Positions 16,354 through 25,689 of a stretch of DNA of 64,000 nucleotides are shown here, one piece after another. Numbering within the stretch: the stretch's first letter is position 1; every line of letters begins with the position of its first letter. The stretch comes from Pleomorphovibrio marinus (GTDB lineage: Bacteria > Bacteroidota > Bacteroidia > Cytophagales > Cyclobacteriaceae), in contig NZ_QCXY01000001.1 of NCBI RefSeq assembly GCF_003347495.1, positions 1,380,803 through 1,444,802 on the forward strand, in the 5' to 3' direction. The translations under genes and the position numbers were made by a program. The notes below the pieces were generated by a model. The model searched no databases, was not told the origin of the DNA, and saw nothing but the letters and a program-made list of their open reading frames with translations.

Positions 16354-17598
16354 ATGCATAACTTGCAATTGTACACTCTCCATTGGGAGGATTTCAATAA
16401 TGAGGTCTGGCCATTCCTGGGTTTTAATCCCAAGGAAATAGGGCGCCTAAATGACAAACTTTCCATACATCCAAAAATCAGGGAATGGCTATTGGTTTCC
16501 GGTGCGCAAGGAATGGCATTGTTGGTGGAGGGGCACCCGGCCACTTCGCATTTTGTGATGGGACAATTTGCCTTGGTAAAACAACAACCCAAAGCAGTGC
16601 TGAACAAGGTGCTCCAAATCAGGAATGGCCAAGAAGCCGTAAACTATTTTGGGGAATGGATGTGTGGGTTTCGTACTCCTTTACTTGGAGATAGCACTAT
16701 GATCAACTTACTCAAAAAGTCCTATCAAAATGCCTGCGACAATAATACGGTAGGCCCGTATATCCATAGGCTAGTACAAAGGCTATTTTCAACCCACAAT
16801 CAGATTCGAAAAAGAACCCCACTTCATCAGGGAAAAAACACCCTACCTGGTCTCGCTGTGGATCTATTAGAATCCTATTTGGAGCTGGCTACTTCGAGAA
16901 AAATAGCCATTATAGGATATGGAGAAAGGGGAAATGAAGTGCTTAGACACCTAAAGGGACTTCCCATTAAAGAAGTTGCCATCTTTTCAGACCTAAAATG
17001 CAAAGGATCATTAGATGAAAAGCAAATTGGGTTTAAGGTGTCTAACTATGAGCTGGAAGACCTAAGGGACCAATTACCTTACTTTTCGCTTATTGTTAAC
17101 ACGCTGAATGGGCCTCATCCTCTAGTCACTGGAAAGCTGTTTTCAGCTTCTTCCCATAAGTTCAGACTTGTTTTGGACCTTTCCTTTACTCACGGAGTGT
17201 CCCAGCAGGTAGGTCAACTACCAGAAACCTTGTTAATTTCAAGCACTCCTATGAGAGCTTTCCACCAGCTTCGGGATTTTCAGAAGCCGCCAGCTATGCG
17301 TATGGCAAAAGCCCTTTTGGCTGCTTGCATGGATAAATACCACCAATGGGAAGTGAACTACCAAGCAATGGGAGTGATCAGAGAATTCAAACAACATTTA
17401 CTGGTGAATAAGGTGGAGCGGTGGAAAAGTCTTTGTCAAGACCACGAGTCAGAGGTGGAGGTGTACCCCGAAGAACATTTAATTCATATTCTGATCCAGG
17501 ATTTACTAAAAAATTCCGTATTGAAAATCAAGTCCGCAAAAACCGAGCAAGAGAAACAAGCCTATATTGCTTTGATTGCACAGATGTATTTGAATTAA
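16354..17598 (+). CDS. Glutamyl-tRNA reductase-like protein lacking the catalytic cysteine
   Basis: This 414-residue protein follows the domain order of HemA: an N-terminal catalytic-like domain, an NADP-binding domain (KIAIIGYGERGNEVLRHL near 185-202, with GxGxxG), the family signature SLIVNTLNGPHPLVTGKLF and a C-terminal dimerisation helix region. The segment EWMCGFRTPLLGDSTMINLL corresponds to the conserved GLDSLVLGExQIL region. However, the STCNR motif that holds the attacking cysteine is replaced by SGAQGMA at 49-55, with Ala51 in the cysteine position. It can hardly reduce glutamyl-tRNA by the known mechanism. A true HemA should be encoded elsewhere. The role is unknown. Confidence 0.72.
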   Translation: MHNLQLYTLHWEDFNNEVWPFLGFNPKEIGRLNDKLSIHPKIREWLLVSGAQGMALLVEGHPATSHFVMGQFALVKQQPKAVLNKVLQIRNGQEAVNYFGEWMCGFRTPLLGDSTMINLLKKSYQNACDNNTVGPYIHRLVQRLFSTHNQIRKRTPLHQGKNTLPGLAVDLLESYLELATSRKIAIIGYGERGNEVLRHLKGLPIKEVAIFSDLKCKGSLDEKQIGFKVSNYELEDLRDQLPYFSLIVNTLNGPHPLVTGKLFSASSHKFRLVLDLSFTHGVSQQVGQLPETLLISSTPMRAFHQLRDFQKPPAMRMAKALLAACMDKYHQWEVNYQAMGVIREFKQHLLVNKVERWKSLCQDHESEVEVYPEEHLIHILIQDLLKNSVLKIKSAKTEQEKQAYIALIAQMYLN

Positions 17599-17622
17599 CC
17601 ATGGCTGCAAGTAGATACTTTA

Positions 17623-18813
17623 CTAATCTCTTTTCTGCTTCGAATCAATATTCACCTTATAAATCTTAGCAAAATCCTCTTCCTCCTCTTCGTTAAACCT
17701 ACCCAGAAACCAAAGGAAGTCTCCCCGGGCCAAAAATTGCCTGGAATCCAGTCTTTCGGGCACCTCCCAATGAGCTAATCGATTGGTAGATTTGTCCATC
17801 AATAAAAGCTGAGGGGTGTACTTCCCGGCAATAGATTCATAAAATTCCTTATAGGATTCGGCACTATTGGCTTGGTAATAGGCCTCTCGGTCACTTTTTT
17901 CATAGCCTGTAATATAGGATAAAAGCAGGTAATCCTTAAAATTAATCAGGTTTAAAGCCCTTCCGGCAGATTGGTCGGAGGTGATAGCCTTTACATCCAC
18001 CTTGTCATGGGGACGGCCCTTTCCCTCGTGGAATTCAAGATAGGGAATTGGGCTGCTTTTGATTAGTTCATAGGGCTCCTTTGCCGGGTATTGGTAAAGG
18101 GTGGGTTCTGTCCCCACGATAACATAAAATTGGTCATCGGTAAGCGTGAAGGTGGGGTACATTTCAATCATTTCATGCGCCATTCCATTTTTAAAGACGC
18201 TGCCCTCCTCAAGGCCCATAAAGCGATGTAGCTGTCCGTCTTTCGGATTGAAGGATGCCATAAGCTCAAAGTGGTCATAATATTCTGGCTCAATTTTGGT
18301 AAATTGGTTTCTGGAAATTCCTGTGAAGAATACTTTTCCATTATATATGTGCATGGGTTTATCCACTGTACCTTTTCCTGATAAACCCGGAAATGGGTCT
18401 GTGCTGTGTTTTACCCGATTGATCAATTGCCCATCAAAATCAAATTCAAACAGCCCGTTTTGGGAAATGAGCTTGAAGGATTGGTTTCCCGTAAATGTAG
18501 CTGCTGACAATAGAAAGCGCCCATAACTATCCTTTACATCCCCTTGTTTTCGCATCTCCATTAGGGTGTTGCCCTGAAAGTCCGTTAATAGAATTAAGCC
18601 TTGTTGGCCATCGTACATTAACAGCTTTTCATTCTCCGGATCCACATCCATAAGGCCCAACATGCCTAAATATGGGATCTTGATGGAGTCTTCTAGCGTA
18701 ATGCGGTAATCAGCATCCATTGACTCTTTAACTCGCTCTCCTCTACAGCCGATGAGCAATAGGTAAATAGAAGGTATCAAAAGGAAATAATACGGCTTAA
18801 AAAAAGCATACAT
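17623..18813 (-). CDS. DUF4221-like six-bladed propeller lipoprotein
   Basis: This 396-residue protein has a lipoprotein signal (MYAFFKPYYFLLIPSIYLL then LIGC at 20-23) and repeated beta-propeller blades: NEKLLMYDGQQGLILLTDFQ, NQSFKLISQNGLFEFDFDGQ, YNGKVFFTGISRNQFTKIEP and LINFKDYLLLSYITGYEKSD. It resembles DUF4221 proteins, which are abundant in Cytophagales and uncharacterised. It should be anchored in an envelope membrane. The gene converges with the glutamyl-tRNA-reductase-like gene, with 24 bases between the stops. There is no sign of a partner gene. Confidence 0.68.
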   Translation of the reverse strand: MYAFFKPYYFLLIPSIYLLLIGCRGERVKESMDADYRITLEDSIKIPYLGMLGLMDVDPENEKLLMYDGQQGLILLTDFQGNTLMEMRKQGDVKDSYGRFLLSAATFTGNQSFKLISQNGLFEFDFDGQLINRVKHSTDPFPGLSGKGTVDKPMHIYNGKVFFTGISRNQFTKIEPEYYDHFELMASFNPKDGQLHRFMGLEEGSVFKNGMAHEMIEMYPTFTLTDDQFYVIVGTEPTLYQYPAKEPYELIKSSPIPYLEFHEGKGRPHDKVDVKAITSDQSAGRALNLINFKDYLLLSYITGYEKSDREAYYQANSAESYKEFYESIAGKYTPQLLLMDKSTNRLAHWEVPERLDSRQFLARGDFLWFLGRFNEEEEEDFAKIYKVNIDSKQKRD

Positions 18814-19236
18814 GGCCTAGCGGAATAAGGTACAAACAGGTAAGGTATAAATTTAAAAACTAATTATTTAAAAACAAATTAATTTGCCATTTTGTTGAAA
18901 GCACTTTTCCCTTTATATCAGATAAGCAAACCAATTCCCAAAACGCAGATCCTTTGATGGAAAACATAACCTTCCCTAGTGAATCCAGTCAGTTGCCGAC
19001 CTTTATTTCAGAAAATGGATTTTCAGGCCACCGATTACTGTGGTCTATTTTAAAGGGTAAGATTTTGTTTCATGTCTCCATTGGGATATTTAATGAGAAT
19101 AAAAGCTTTATCCGAATAGGAAATTCCTGAAAAATAGTGATTTTTGTAATCATTCTATAGAATTTCTTTTGACAAATGGCTATTCCTTGGTAGCTTAACA
19201 AGTATTTCAGCAACAAATCTCACTAAACGAATCACT
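18814..19236. other. Intergenic region with one promoter candidate
   Basis: This 423-base stretch holds no convincing gene. A 57-codon open frame on the plus strand (18957-19130) has no promoter or family signature and I do not call it. The right-hand end carries the promoter candidate of the coiled-coil gene. The rest is A/T-rich, and I see no repeat or RNA structure. Confidence 0.55.
19168..19198 (+). promoter_or_regulatory. Probable promoter of the coiled-coil protein gene
   Basis: TTTG at 19168-19171 is followed after 19 bases by TAGCTTAA (19191-19198), six of eight positions of TAnnTTTG. Transcription would start near 19204, about 33 bases before the ATG. Confidence 0.4.
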
Positions 19237-19548
19237 ATGGCCAAGAAAAAAGGTTCATTTGAAGAAATTGAAAGCCTGCTGAAAGACGTAGGTAATAAAA
19301 TCGAAGAACTTGTTAAGAAAGGTACCGAGTCTTCGGGTGAGCTCAGGGATGAAATAGAAGATAAGATTTCGAATCTCAGGGAGGAGAAAGAAAGGCTTCA
19401 AAAAGATTTTGAAAAGAAAAAGTCTACTTTCGAAAAGAAGTACAAGGGAACCAAAAAGAGGGTAACCCCAAAATTAAAGGAGTCTGCGGGTCATCTCAAA
19501 GAAGCTTTCAAGTCCTTATTTCAGGCCATCAATGCCCTTATGAAATAA
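19237..19548 (+). CDS. Small lysine-rich coiled-coil protein, unknown function
   Basis: The 103-residue protein is almost entirely predicted helix with heptad-like spacing and alternating Lys and Glu: FEEIESLLKDVGNKIEELVK, LREEKERLQKDFEKKKSTFE and HLKEAFKSLFQAINALMK. It has no signal peptide or membrane helix, so it is probably cytoplasmic. The pattern recalls phasin-like or YtxH-type stress proteins, but the similarity is only of composition. The next gene, an ABC-F ATPase, starts 70 bases later in the same direction; whether the two are co-transcribed is not clear. Confidence 0.7.
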   Translation: MAKKKGSFEEIESLLKDVGNKIEELVKKGTESSGELRDEIEDKISNLREEKERLQKDFEKKKSTFEKKYKGTKKRVTPKLKESAGHLKEAFKSLFQAINALMK

Positions 19549-19618
19549 AATTACTGAATTTCTTAACCACTGCCACACCTTTTGGTAGGGTTAAGGAAAG
19601 TTTTGGTAATTTTGAATC

Positions 19619-21505
19619 ATGAATTATTTATCTGTAGAGCAGCTCAGCAAGGCGTTTGGTGAAAAGGTACTTTTTCGGGGTATTTCATTTGGAATAGACC
19701 AGGGACAAAAAATGGCCCTTGTGGGTGTAAATGGTGCCGGAAAGTCCACATTGATGAAAATCATAATGGGACTGGAAATCCCAGACGAAGGAGAGGTTGG
19801 CATCAACCAAGATATAAAGGTGGCATTCGTACACCAAAACCCTACCTTCGACGCTGCATTGACTGTTTACCAAGCCGTGTTTTCAGGTTCAGACAATGAG
19901 CTCCTACAGACCATCACTGCCTACCAAAAGGCTATGCTTCATGCCGAGCAAGGCAAGGACAATGGGAACCAGATGCAAGCCCTGTTTGAAAAGATGGATG
20001 CCCTGCAGGCCTGGGACTATGAATTCAAGGTCAAAGAAATCCTAGGAAAGCTGGGCATACAGGATACGGAGGCTGGAATAGATACGCTCAGTGGAGGACA
20101 AAGGAAAAGGGTGGCCCTAGCTAAGGCTATCCTGGAAGAGCCCAATCTGCTACTGTTAGATGAGCCGACCAACCACCTGGACCTAGCTACCATAGAATGG
20201 CTGGAAGACTACCTGTCCAAGGCCAATCTCTCCCTATTGATGGTCACTCACGACCGTTATTTTCTCGAAAAAGTCACCAACCACATCCTGGAACTGGATG
20301 GGGGTAAGGTATTTACCTACCAAGGCAACTATAGCCAGTTTTTAATAAAAAAGGAGGAGCGCTTAGCTACTGAGGCTACCTTACAGGACAAAGCCAAAAA
20401 CCTCTATAAAAAAGAGCTGGACTGGATGAGGCGGCAGCCAAAGGCGCGGAGCACCAAAGCTAAATACCGGGTGGATGCCTTTGAGGCCACCAAAGAAAAG
20501 GCCTTTCAGAAAAGAGAACAAACAAACGTGAACCTGGACGTGCAAAGCCAACGTCTTGGGAAAAAGATCATAGAAATCGAAGACCTCAAAAAGGCGTATG
20601 GAGACAAGGTATTGATTGACGACTTCACCTATACCTTCAAGCGGGGAGATAAAATAGGTATTACAGGTCCTAATGGGGCCGGTAAAACGACTTTCCTAAA
20701 ACTAATTACCGGCGAGGAGCAGCCTGATGGAGGTGAGATCACCATAGGGCAGACTACGGCCTTTGGGTATTATAAGCAGGAGGAGTCAAGCTTTGACCCA
20801 ACCAAAACGTTAATAGACACGGTAAAGACCGTGGCAGAGGTGGTCACAGTGGGCAGTGGCAGCACGATCACCGTCAGCCAATTTCTCAGTCAGTTTGGCT
20901 TTCCACCCAAGCAGCAGCATACTCCCATAGAGAAGTTGAGCGGAGGTGAAAAGCGGAGGCTCCAACTGCTGATGGTACTGATCAAAAGCCCCAATTTCCT
21001 GATTTTGGATGAACCCACCAATGACCTGGACATTATGACCCTGAATACCTTGGAGGAGTTTCTGGATAACTTCAATGGCTGCTTGGTAATCGTGTCACAT
21101 GATAGATATTTTATGGACAGGCTGGTAGATCACCTGTTTGTGTTTGACGGAGAGGGCAATATCAAGGACTTCCCTGGCAATTACACGGACTATAGGGAGT
21201 GGGAAAGATCCGTTAAAAAGGCAGACATGTCTCAGAAGGCACCAAAGAAAAAGGTGCCTACCACTACCGAGAAACCAAAAGATTCCTACAAGCCGACTTT
21301 CAAGGAAAAAAAGGAATTCGAGGACATCAGTTTGCGTCTGGAGGCACTGGAAAAAGAAAAAGCCTCGCTAACTGAACAGCTAAATGATAGTGAGCTGGAA
21401 CATGAAGAATTGACACGTCTGTCCTTGCTGGTAGAAAAGCTGGTGGAGGAAACGGAGCAATTGGAAATGCGCTGGTTGGAGTTGAGTGAGCTGGGGCTGG
21501 AGTAA
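19619..21505 (+). CDS. ABC-F family ATPase, Uup-like
   Basis: ABC-F proteins have two ATPase domains and no membrane part, and act on ribosomes. The 628-residue protein has Walker A GVNGAGKST at 36-44, signature LSGGQRKR and Walker B LLLLDEPTNHLDL in the first half, then GPNGAGKTT, LSGGEKRR and FLILDEPTNDLDI in the second. A basic linker (LDWMRRQPKARSTKAKYRVD) lies between them, and residues 550-628 form a C-terminal coiled coil (LRLEALEKEKASLTEQLNDS), the feature of the Uup subgroup. Uup-type proteins bind branched DNA or ribosomes in E. coli; the precise role here is not known. Confidence 0.88.
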   Translation: MNYLSVEQLSKAFGEKVLFRGISFGIDQGQKMALVGVNGAGKSTLMKIIMGLEIPDEGEVGINQDIKVAFVHQNPTFDAALTVYQAVFSGSDNELLQTITAYQKAMLHAEQGKDNGNQMQALFEKMDALQAWDYEFKVKEILGKLGIQDTEAGIDTLSGGQRKRVALAKAILEEPNLLLLDEPTNHLDLATIEWLEDYLSKANLSLLMVTHDRYFLEKVTNHILELDGGKVFTYQGNYSQFLIKKEERLATEATLQDKAKNLYKKELDWMRRQPKARSTKAKYRVDAFEATKEKAFQKREQTNVNLDVQSQRLGKKIIEIEDLKKAYGDKVLIDDFTYTFKRGDKIGITGPNGAGKTTFLKLITGEEQPDGGEITIGQTTAFGYYKQEESSFDPTKTLIDTVKTVAEVVTVGSGSTITVSQFLSQFGFPPKQQHTPIEKLSGGEKRRLQLLMVLIKSPNFLILDEPTNDLDIMTLNTLEEFLDNFNGCLVIVSHDRYFMDRLVDHLFVFDGEGNIKDFPGNYTDYREWERSVKKADMSQKAPKKKVPTTTEKPKDSYKPTFKEKKEFEDISLRLEALEKEKASLTEQLNDSELEHEELTRLSLLVEKLVEETEQLEMRWLELSELGLE

Positions 21506-21574
21506 GTAGAGAGGCAAGGCTTTGTTTTCATTCCTCCATGATCCGCGCTAAGCCTACTTTTACATTTGATGGCT

Positions 21575-21766
21575 GAGACTAAGAGACTGTACTCGATCGA
21601 GATTTTAGATTTTCTCCGGAAGGTTTTTGACACTGAGGACACAAAGGAGGCACAAAGGGCGCAGAGGGTTTTTTATATGGGGTTTTTGGGTTAGAGTCGT
21701 TTGTGTTCTTGGGATTAAAGACTAAGGGGCTTAGAGACTAAGTGACAGTACGCGATCGAGATTTTT
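21575..21766 (+). repeat. Degenerate direct repeat pair
   Basis: The segments 21575-21606 (GAGACTAAGAGACTGTACTC then GATCGAGATTTT) and 21734-21766 (GAGACTAAGTGACAGTACGC then GATCGAGATTTTT) agree at most positions and lie about 160 bases apart. The interval contains the purine-rich CACAAAGGAGGCACAAAGGG stretch. Confidence 0.6.
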
Positions 21767-21886
21767 GTTTTTGTCGCGCGCGGTTTGATCGATTGGTTTT
21801 GATTAGGGATTTTTACCTCTTCCTTAATGGACTACTAATCCTCAGGCTTAAACGTCGATACACCAAAACTTAGACGGGATTAAAAA

Positions 21887-21947
21887 GCTCCAGAGGAGCG
21901 ACCGATGTAATAACCATGGGTTTTAACCCAAGGAGAACCTTCATCGG
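21887..21947. repeat. Nested palindromic element
   Basis: Three nested or adjacent inverted repeats are visible: GCTCC-AGA-GGAGC (21887-21899), CCGATG (21902-21907) pairing with CATCGG (21942-21947), and GGGTTTTAACCC (21918-21929) inside the second. The compact folding suggests a mobile non-autonomous element or its relic. I saw no other copy in this window. Confidence 0.6.
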
Positions 21948-22017
21948 TTAAAAAATAAATTAAGCTCACCTACGGCTTTTCCCCCTTAGAAAGTTATGTA
22001 CAGGACTGGGGTGTAAT

Positions 22018-22051
22018 AAAAAAAGCCCAGGGAAAGGTTATCCCCAGGCTT
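22018..22051 (-). terminator. Terminator of the sugar locus
   Basis: On the minus strand AAGCCTGGGG, a short loop, and CCCTGGGCTT form a stem with one imperfect pair, followed by a run of seven T. It lies about 50 bases after the stop of the Gfo/Idh/MocA gene and would end the leftward transcript. Confidence 0.8.
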
Positions 22052-22103
22052 ATTGATATGTATTTATGGAGTTGTTTGCCTCTTAAACATAGCGAATACT
22101 TTT

Positions 22104-23267
22104 TCACTTCTCCACCCAATCCACACCGGTATCCTTCCAGCTTCTTGAAGCTGCAGAATCTAATACCGCCTGACAAACCTTCTGGGTTTCGTAGGCATCG
22201 CGGAAGGTGGGGTGACAAGGTTCTCCTGTCTCCAGACTCTTAAAGAAATCGGCCACCTGATGGATAAAGGAATGCTCGTACCCTATGCTGGTTCCTGGTA
22301 TCCACCACCTATCCATATAGGGTTGATCCCCGTCGGTGACGTGGATGGAGCGCCAGCCTCTCACTTCCGATTCGTCATCATGGTCAAAATACTCCAGGCG
22401 GTTCAAGTCGTGCAGGTCCCAACGTATAGAGGCATGCTCACCGTTGATCTCAAAGGTATACAAGGCCTTATGACCCCGTGCATAGCGTGTAGCTTCGAAC
22501 AAGCCTAGGGAGCCATTGTCAAAATGGCACTGGAAGGAGCAGGCATCATCTATGCCTACTTTTTGAGTTTTACCGCTACCTTGGTGTACCCTTTCCTTGA
22601 TAAATGTTTCCGCAACAGCAGATACATCCTTGATTCCCCCATTCATCCACATGGCGGTATCTATGCAGTGGGCCAGCAAGTCACCCGTTACACCTGATCC
22701 TGCCTCGTCCACATCAAGTCTCCAAAGAGCATCCCCCCCCTGAGGCAACTCAGGGTTAATGGTCCAATCCTGAAGGAAGTTAGCCCTGTAGTGGAAAATC
22801 TTGCCTAGCTTTCCTGAGGCAACAATTTTCTTGGCCAAGGTCACCGCGGGTACTCGCCTATAATTATACCAAACAGTATTCTTCACTCCCGCTTTTTCTA
22901 CTATCTCAGTCATGGTCTTGGCCTCGTCCAAGGTCCTGGCAAGAGGCTTTTCACATAAGATCATCTTGCCTGCTTTCGCTGCTGCATTTGCAATTTCTGC
23001 ATGGGTACCGTTGGGCGTGCAGATGTCTATTGCATCCACATCGTCTCGCTCTATGACCTTCTTCCAGTCAGTTTCATAAGAGGCATATCCCCACTGCTCG
23101 GCAAAGGCCTTGATCTTATCCTCCCTTCGGGAGCAGGCTACTTGGAGTACAGGTCGGTATTCATATTCAGGAAAGAAATCACCTAGGCGCTTATAGCCGT
23201 TGGTATGGATCCTTCCCATCAAACCTGTACCTATCATTCCTATTCTTATTTGCTTTTTTTCAGACAT
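22104..23267 (-). CDS. Gfo/Idh/MocA family sugar dehydrogenase, cytoplasmic
   Basis: This 387-residue NAD(P)-dependent oxidoreductase has the Rossmann motif [12 protein letters not shown] (10-21), [19 protein letters not shown], and the EKP catalytic lysine motif in [13 protein letters not shown]. The substrate domain includes [10 protein letters not shown] and [18 protein letters not shown] with the usual Asp and His. No signal peptide is present, unlike the paralogue at 13-14 kb. It is the last gene of the leftward sugar cluster, 59 bases after the TIM-barrel gene and followed by a terminator. Family members oxidise or reduce sugars and their 3-keto forms; here a 3-keto sugar is a plausible substrate from context. 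Confidence 0.88.
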   Translation of the reverse strand: MSEKKQIRIGMIGTGLMGRIHTNGYKRLGDFFPEYEYRPVLQVACSRREDKIKAFAEQWGYASYETDWKKVIERDDVDAIDICTPNGTHAEIANAAAKAGKMILCEKPLARTLDEAKTMTEIVEKAGVKNTVWYNYRRVPAVTLAKKIVASGKLGKIFHYRANFLQDWTINPELPQGGDALWRLDVDEAGSGVTGDLLAHCIDTAMWMNGGIKDVSAVAETFIKERVHQGSGKTQKVGIDDACSFQCHFDNGSLGLFEATRYARGHKALYTFEINGEHASIRWDLHDLNRLEYFDHDDESEVRGWRSIHVTDGDQPYMDRWWIPGTSIGYEHSFIHQVADFFKSLETGEPCHPTFRDAYETQKVCQAVLDSAASRSWKDTGVDWVEK

Positions 23268-23326
23268 GGCATATTATTTTGGTTGGTAATCTCATTTACT
23301 TGTTAAAAAAAATGGGCCAGACAGGA

Positions 23327-24358
23327 TCACTCTTTCCATCCGTGTCTCTCCCTCACCTTTATCAAAGCGGCCAGTATATCGTTCCAGGTCTCCTTTTTGC
23401 CCATCACGGCATTGGGGAACATGCATCCATCCCAGCAGATATGCTTGAAGGCCTTGGTGAGTTCACCATTCTCGTCCCTTAGCCAGTAACCGGCATCCTC
23501 AGCGATGTCCAGTTTACCATTGGGGTCGTTGGCCAGGCAGTGCCTTCCGGTCTTGTCATGGGAGCCGGAGCCGAAAACGGTGGCGTCATTTTGGGCCACG
23601 TGGAAGTCTATAGTCCAGGGCCTTAGGGCATCGGTCATGGTTTTTAGGGCTTCCTTCTTGGGGCCTTCCTCCTCCCAGTTGTACCCTTCCGGTAGCAATT
23701 TGTGCTCAGGATAGTTGTACCCCATGGTATAGAGCAGGGTATGGGCCATATCTGCCTGAAAGCCGAGGGTAGGGTTGTTGACAGACTCCAGGGTTTCGAG
23801 CATGGTTTTCCAACTGTGCATGCCACCCCAGCAGATTTCTCCTTCGGCAGCCAATCGCTCTCCATAGTTTTCGGCGATTTTGCAGGCTTCCTTCAGGGTT
23901 TCCACGATGATTTTCTGGCTACCCTTTGGATCCTTAGCCCACTGCTCTGGGCTGCTGGCGGTATCTATCCTTACGACTCCATAAGGACGAACGCCTGCAT
24001 CTCTTAGCTTTTGGCCAAACTGACAGGATTTTTCCAAAAGCTTCAAATAGGTGGCCCTATCCTCTTTAGATCCCAAGATGGGGCCGTCCCAGATGGGAGC
24101 CACTAAGCTTCCAATATTCAAGTTTAAAGAGGAAACTTTGTCGGCCAGTTTTTTGATGCCGTCATCTCCCGAATCCATGTCGATATGTGGATCAAAAAGA
24201 CCAATGTCCACCCCGTCGAACTTCACCCCGTTCACCTCGGCAGAAGCGGTGTGCTCCAACATTTCATCAAAAGATATGATCGGCTCAGAATCTGGGCCTT
24301 TGCCCACAATCCCGGGCCAAGTCGCATTGTGTAATTTGGGAAAATTATTTTGGGACAT
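23327..24358 (-). CDS. Xylose isomerase-like TIM-barrel sugar isomerase/epimerase
   Basis: The 343-residue protein has the AP endonuclease 2/xylose isomerase-like barrel. Candidate metal ligands appear in order: [12 protein letters not shown] (Glu), [13 protein letters not shown] (Asp/His) and [20 protein letters not shown] (His, Asp). There is no signal peptide, so it acts in the cytoplasm. TIM-barrel proteins of this type accompany Gfo/Idh/MocA dehydrogenases in many sugar clusters and isomerise or epimerise keto-sugars. It lies between the cupin gene (111 bases) and the dehydrogenase gene (59 bases) on the same strand. The substrate cannot be read from the sequence. Confidence 0.82.
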   Translation of the reverse strand: MSQNNFPKLHNATWPGIVGKGPDSEPIISFDEMLEHTASAEVNGVKFDGVDIGLFDPHIDMDSGDDGIKKLADKVSSLNLNIGSLVAPIWDGPILGSKEDRATYLKLLEKSCQFGQKLRDAGVRPYGVVRIDTASSPEQWAKDPKGSQKIIVETLKEACKIAENYGERLAAEGEICWGGMHSWKTMLETLESVNNPTLGFQADMAHTLLYTMGYNYPEHKLLPEGYNWEEEGPKKEALKTMTDALRPWTIDFHVAQNDATVFGSGSHDKTGRHCLANDPNGKLDIAEDAGYWLRDENGELTKAFKHICWDGCMFPNAVMGKKETWNDILAALIKVRERHGWKE

Positions 24359-24469
24359 AATTTTTATGGTTTTTTGGTACTAAATAGGTTGCATTTTGCA
24401 ATATATGGCAAGAAATTAAGCAATTTATCTTACAAAGTCAGGATGATTGCTGATTTTCTGCCTAATTCT

Positions 24470-25675
24470 TTAAATATTCAGATCAGGATTTTCAGGACCG
24501 AAATGCTTAAGCATCACGATAGGGTCAGTCTTGGAGTGATTGGTGATTTTCACGCCCTCCGAAGCAGCTTTTTCGGTTACGAAGTATTCGTCATGCGTAA
24601 GTTGACCATAGCGAATTAGTGAAGGTGTCTCTACGTCCCATTCACCCATCTGCCCATGACCTTGCATCATGATCATACCATAGGCCGCATTGTCCTTAAT
24701 CGTCACGGTCTGCCCAGGGAATACCGTCAATTCCTTGGCGCTAAAGGCATCGGATCGGTAGCATATCCAGTTTTCCTGGTATCCTTCTCTTTTCATCTCA
24801 TCGGCATCCCGCACAGGCTTAGGTTCCATGAACCTTGTTTCGAGCAGGTTGGGGTTCACGTTTAGTTCCCAATCTATCACCTCCATAAGTTGGTCGAAGT
24901 CTCCAATGCGTTCTTTGGGAGTGCCGTTCCAGAGAAGCTCTTCTGGTATGATGGCCTCATTAACCAGTGATTGGTACATGGCAAACACATCAGAGGCTTT
25001 TTGCGGTTCATAGGTACAGAGGCTGCCAGGAGCGTGGAGCATTCCCGGAGGGACATCCCACCCAGTACCAGGTTGAAGCCTAAAGGCCTGGGAATAATTG
25101 GTTATCTTATTGTCCCCTTTAGTGAAGTTCATGAGGCATTTCTTAATCTGCTCCTTGGTGGTGCCTGGGGCAATTCCGAAAAAGGTATAAGGGTAATCCC
25201 CTCCATGGTTGTTAAGCTGTGGAGGAAAATAATAGGCTTCAGGTTTACCCTTCTGGCCTATTTTAGCAGCATGCTCGTCATTGTGGTGAATATGGTGTGG
25301 TAAGGGGCCCATGTTGTCAAAAAACTTGGAATACATGGGCCAACTCTTATGTTCATCCCATATTCTGGACCCAATTATTTCCCCTTTTAATTCTTCAATA
25401 ACATCACGCAACAGAACTTGTTCCTCTTTTCCGGAGGGACCTACCACCACCATACTTAAGCCTTCATTTTTACCAGTGAGTGGCCCGTTTTCAGCTGCAG
25501 TAGTGGAGGAAAGCCATCTTTCATCTATCCCGCCCCTTGCACCTCCAAGCACATAGTAATCATCTGGGTGGAGTTTTATCCTCCTTCCCGGTACACAAAA
25601 AGACCTAGGCACCCAGGTAGGTGCCAAGCGAAGGATTCCTTGACCTTCTTCTAACGCTTTTTTTGCCAAACTCAT
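24470..25675 (-). CDS. Mannose-6-phosphate isomerase-like cupin protein
   Basis: The 401-residue protein resembles type I phosphomannose isomerase in its metal-site region: GPLPHHIHHNDEHAAKIGQK followed by GKPEAYYFPPQ provides a His-x-His/Glu cluster of the cupin kind. A second cupin-like strand region occurs near residues 320-390 (TVFPGQTVTIKDNAAYGMIM, then MQGHGQMGEWDVETP). A helical insertion lies between them. It is longer than a plain cupin and probably a bicupin isomerase. The substrate may be a free or phosphorylated hexose produced by the cluster. It starts 14 bases after the DUF4432 stop, so they are co-transcribed. Confidence 0.72.
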   Translation of the reverse strand: MSLAKKALEEGQGILRLAPTWVPRSFCVPGRRIKLHPDDYYVLGGARGGIDERWLSSTTAAENGPLTGKNEGLSMVVVGPSGKEEQVLLRDVIEELKGEIIGSRIWDEHKSWPMYSKFFDNMGPLPHHIHHNDEHAAKIGQKGKPEAYYFPPQLNNHGGDYPYTFFGIAPGTTKEQIKKCLMNFTKGDNKITNYSQAFRLQPGTGWDVPPGMLHAPGSLCTYEPQKASDVFAMYQSLVNEAIIPEELLWNGTPKERIGDFDQLMEVIDWELNVNPNLLETRFMEPKPVRDADEMKREGYQENWICYRSDAFSAKELTVFPGQTVTIKDNAAYGMIMMQGHGQMGEWDVETPSLIRYGQLTHDEYFVTEKAASEGVKITNHSKTDPIVMLKHFGPENPDLNI

Positions 25676-25689
25676 AGGTAATTTCTGAT

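Larger units (their letters stand above)
21506..22103. other. Non-coding region with degenerate repeats
   Basis: These 598 bases carry no plausible gene. They contain a degenerate direct repeat (21575-21606 and 21734-21766), a stretch CACAAAGGAGGCACAAAGG near 21645, and a nested palindromic element at 21887-21947. The right end holds the terminator of the sugar locus. The mixture looks like the remains of inserted repeats. Confidence 0.6.

Noticed and set aside
18957..19130. 57-codon plus-strand open frame between the DUF4221-like and coiled-coil genes
   Set aside because: No promoter, no conserved motif and no coding-like composition beyond chance.
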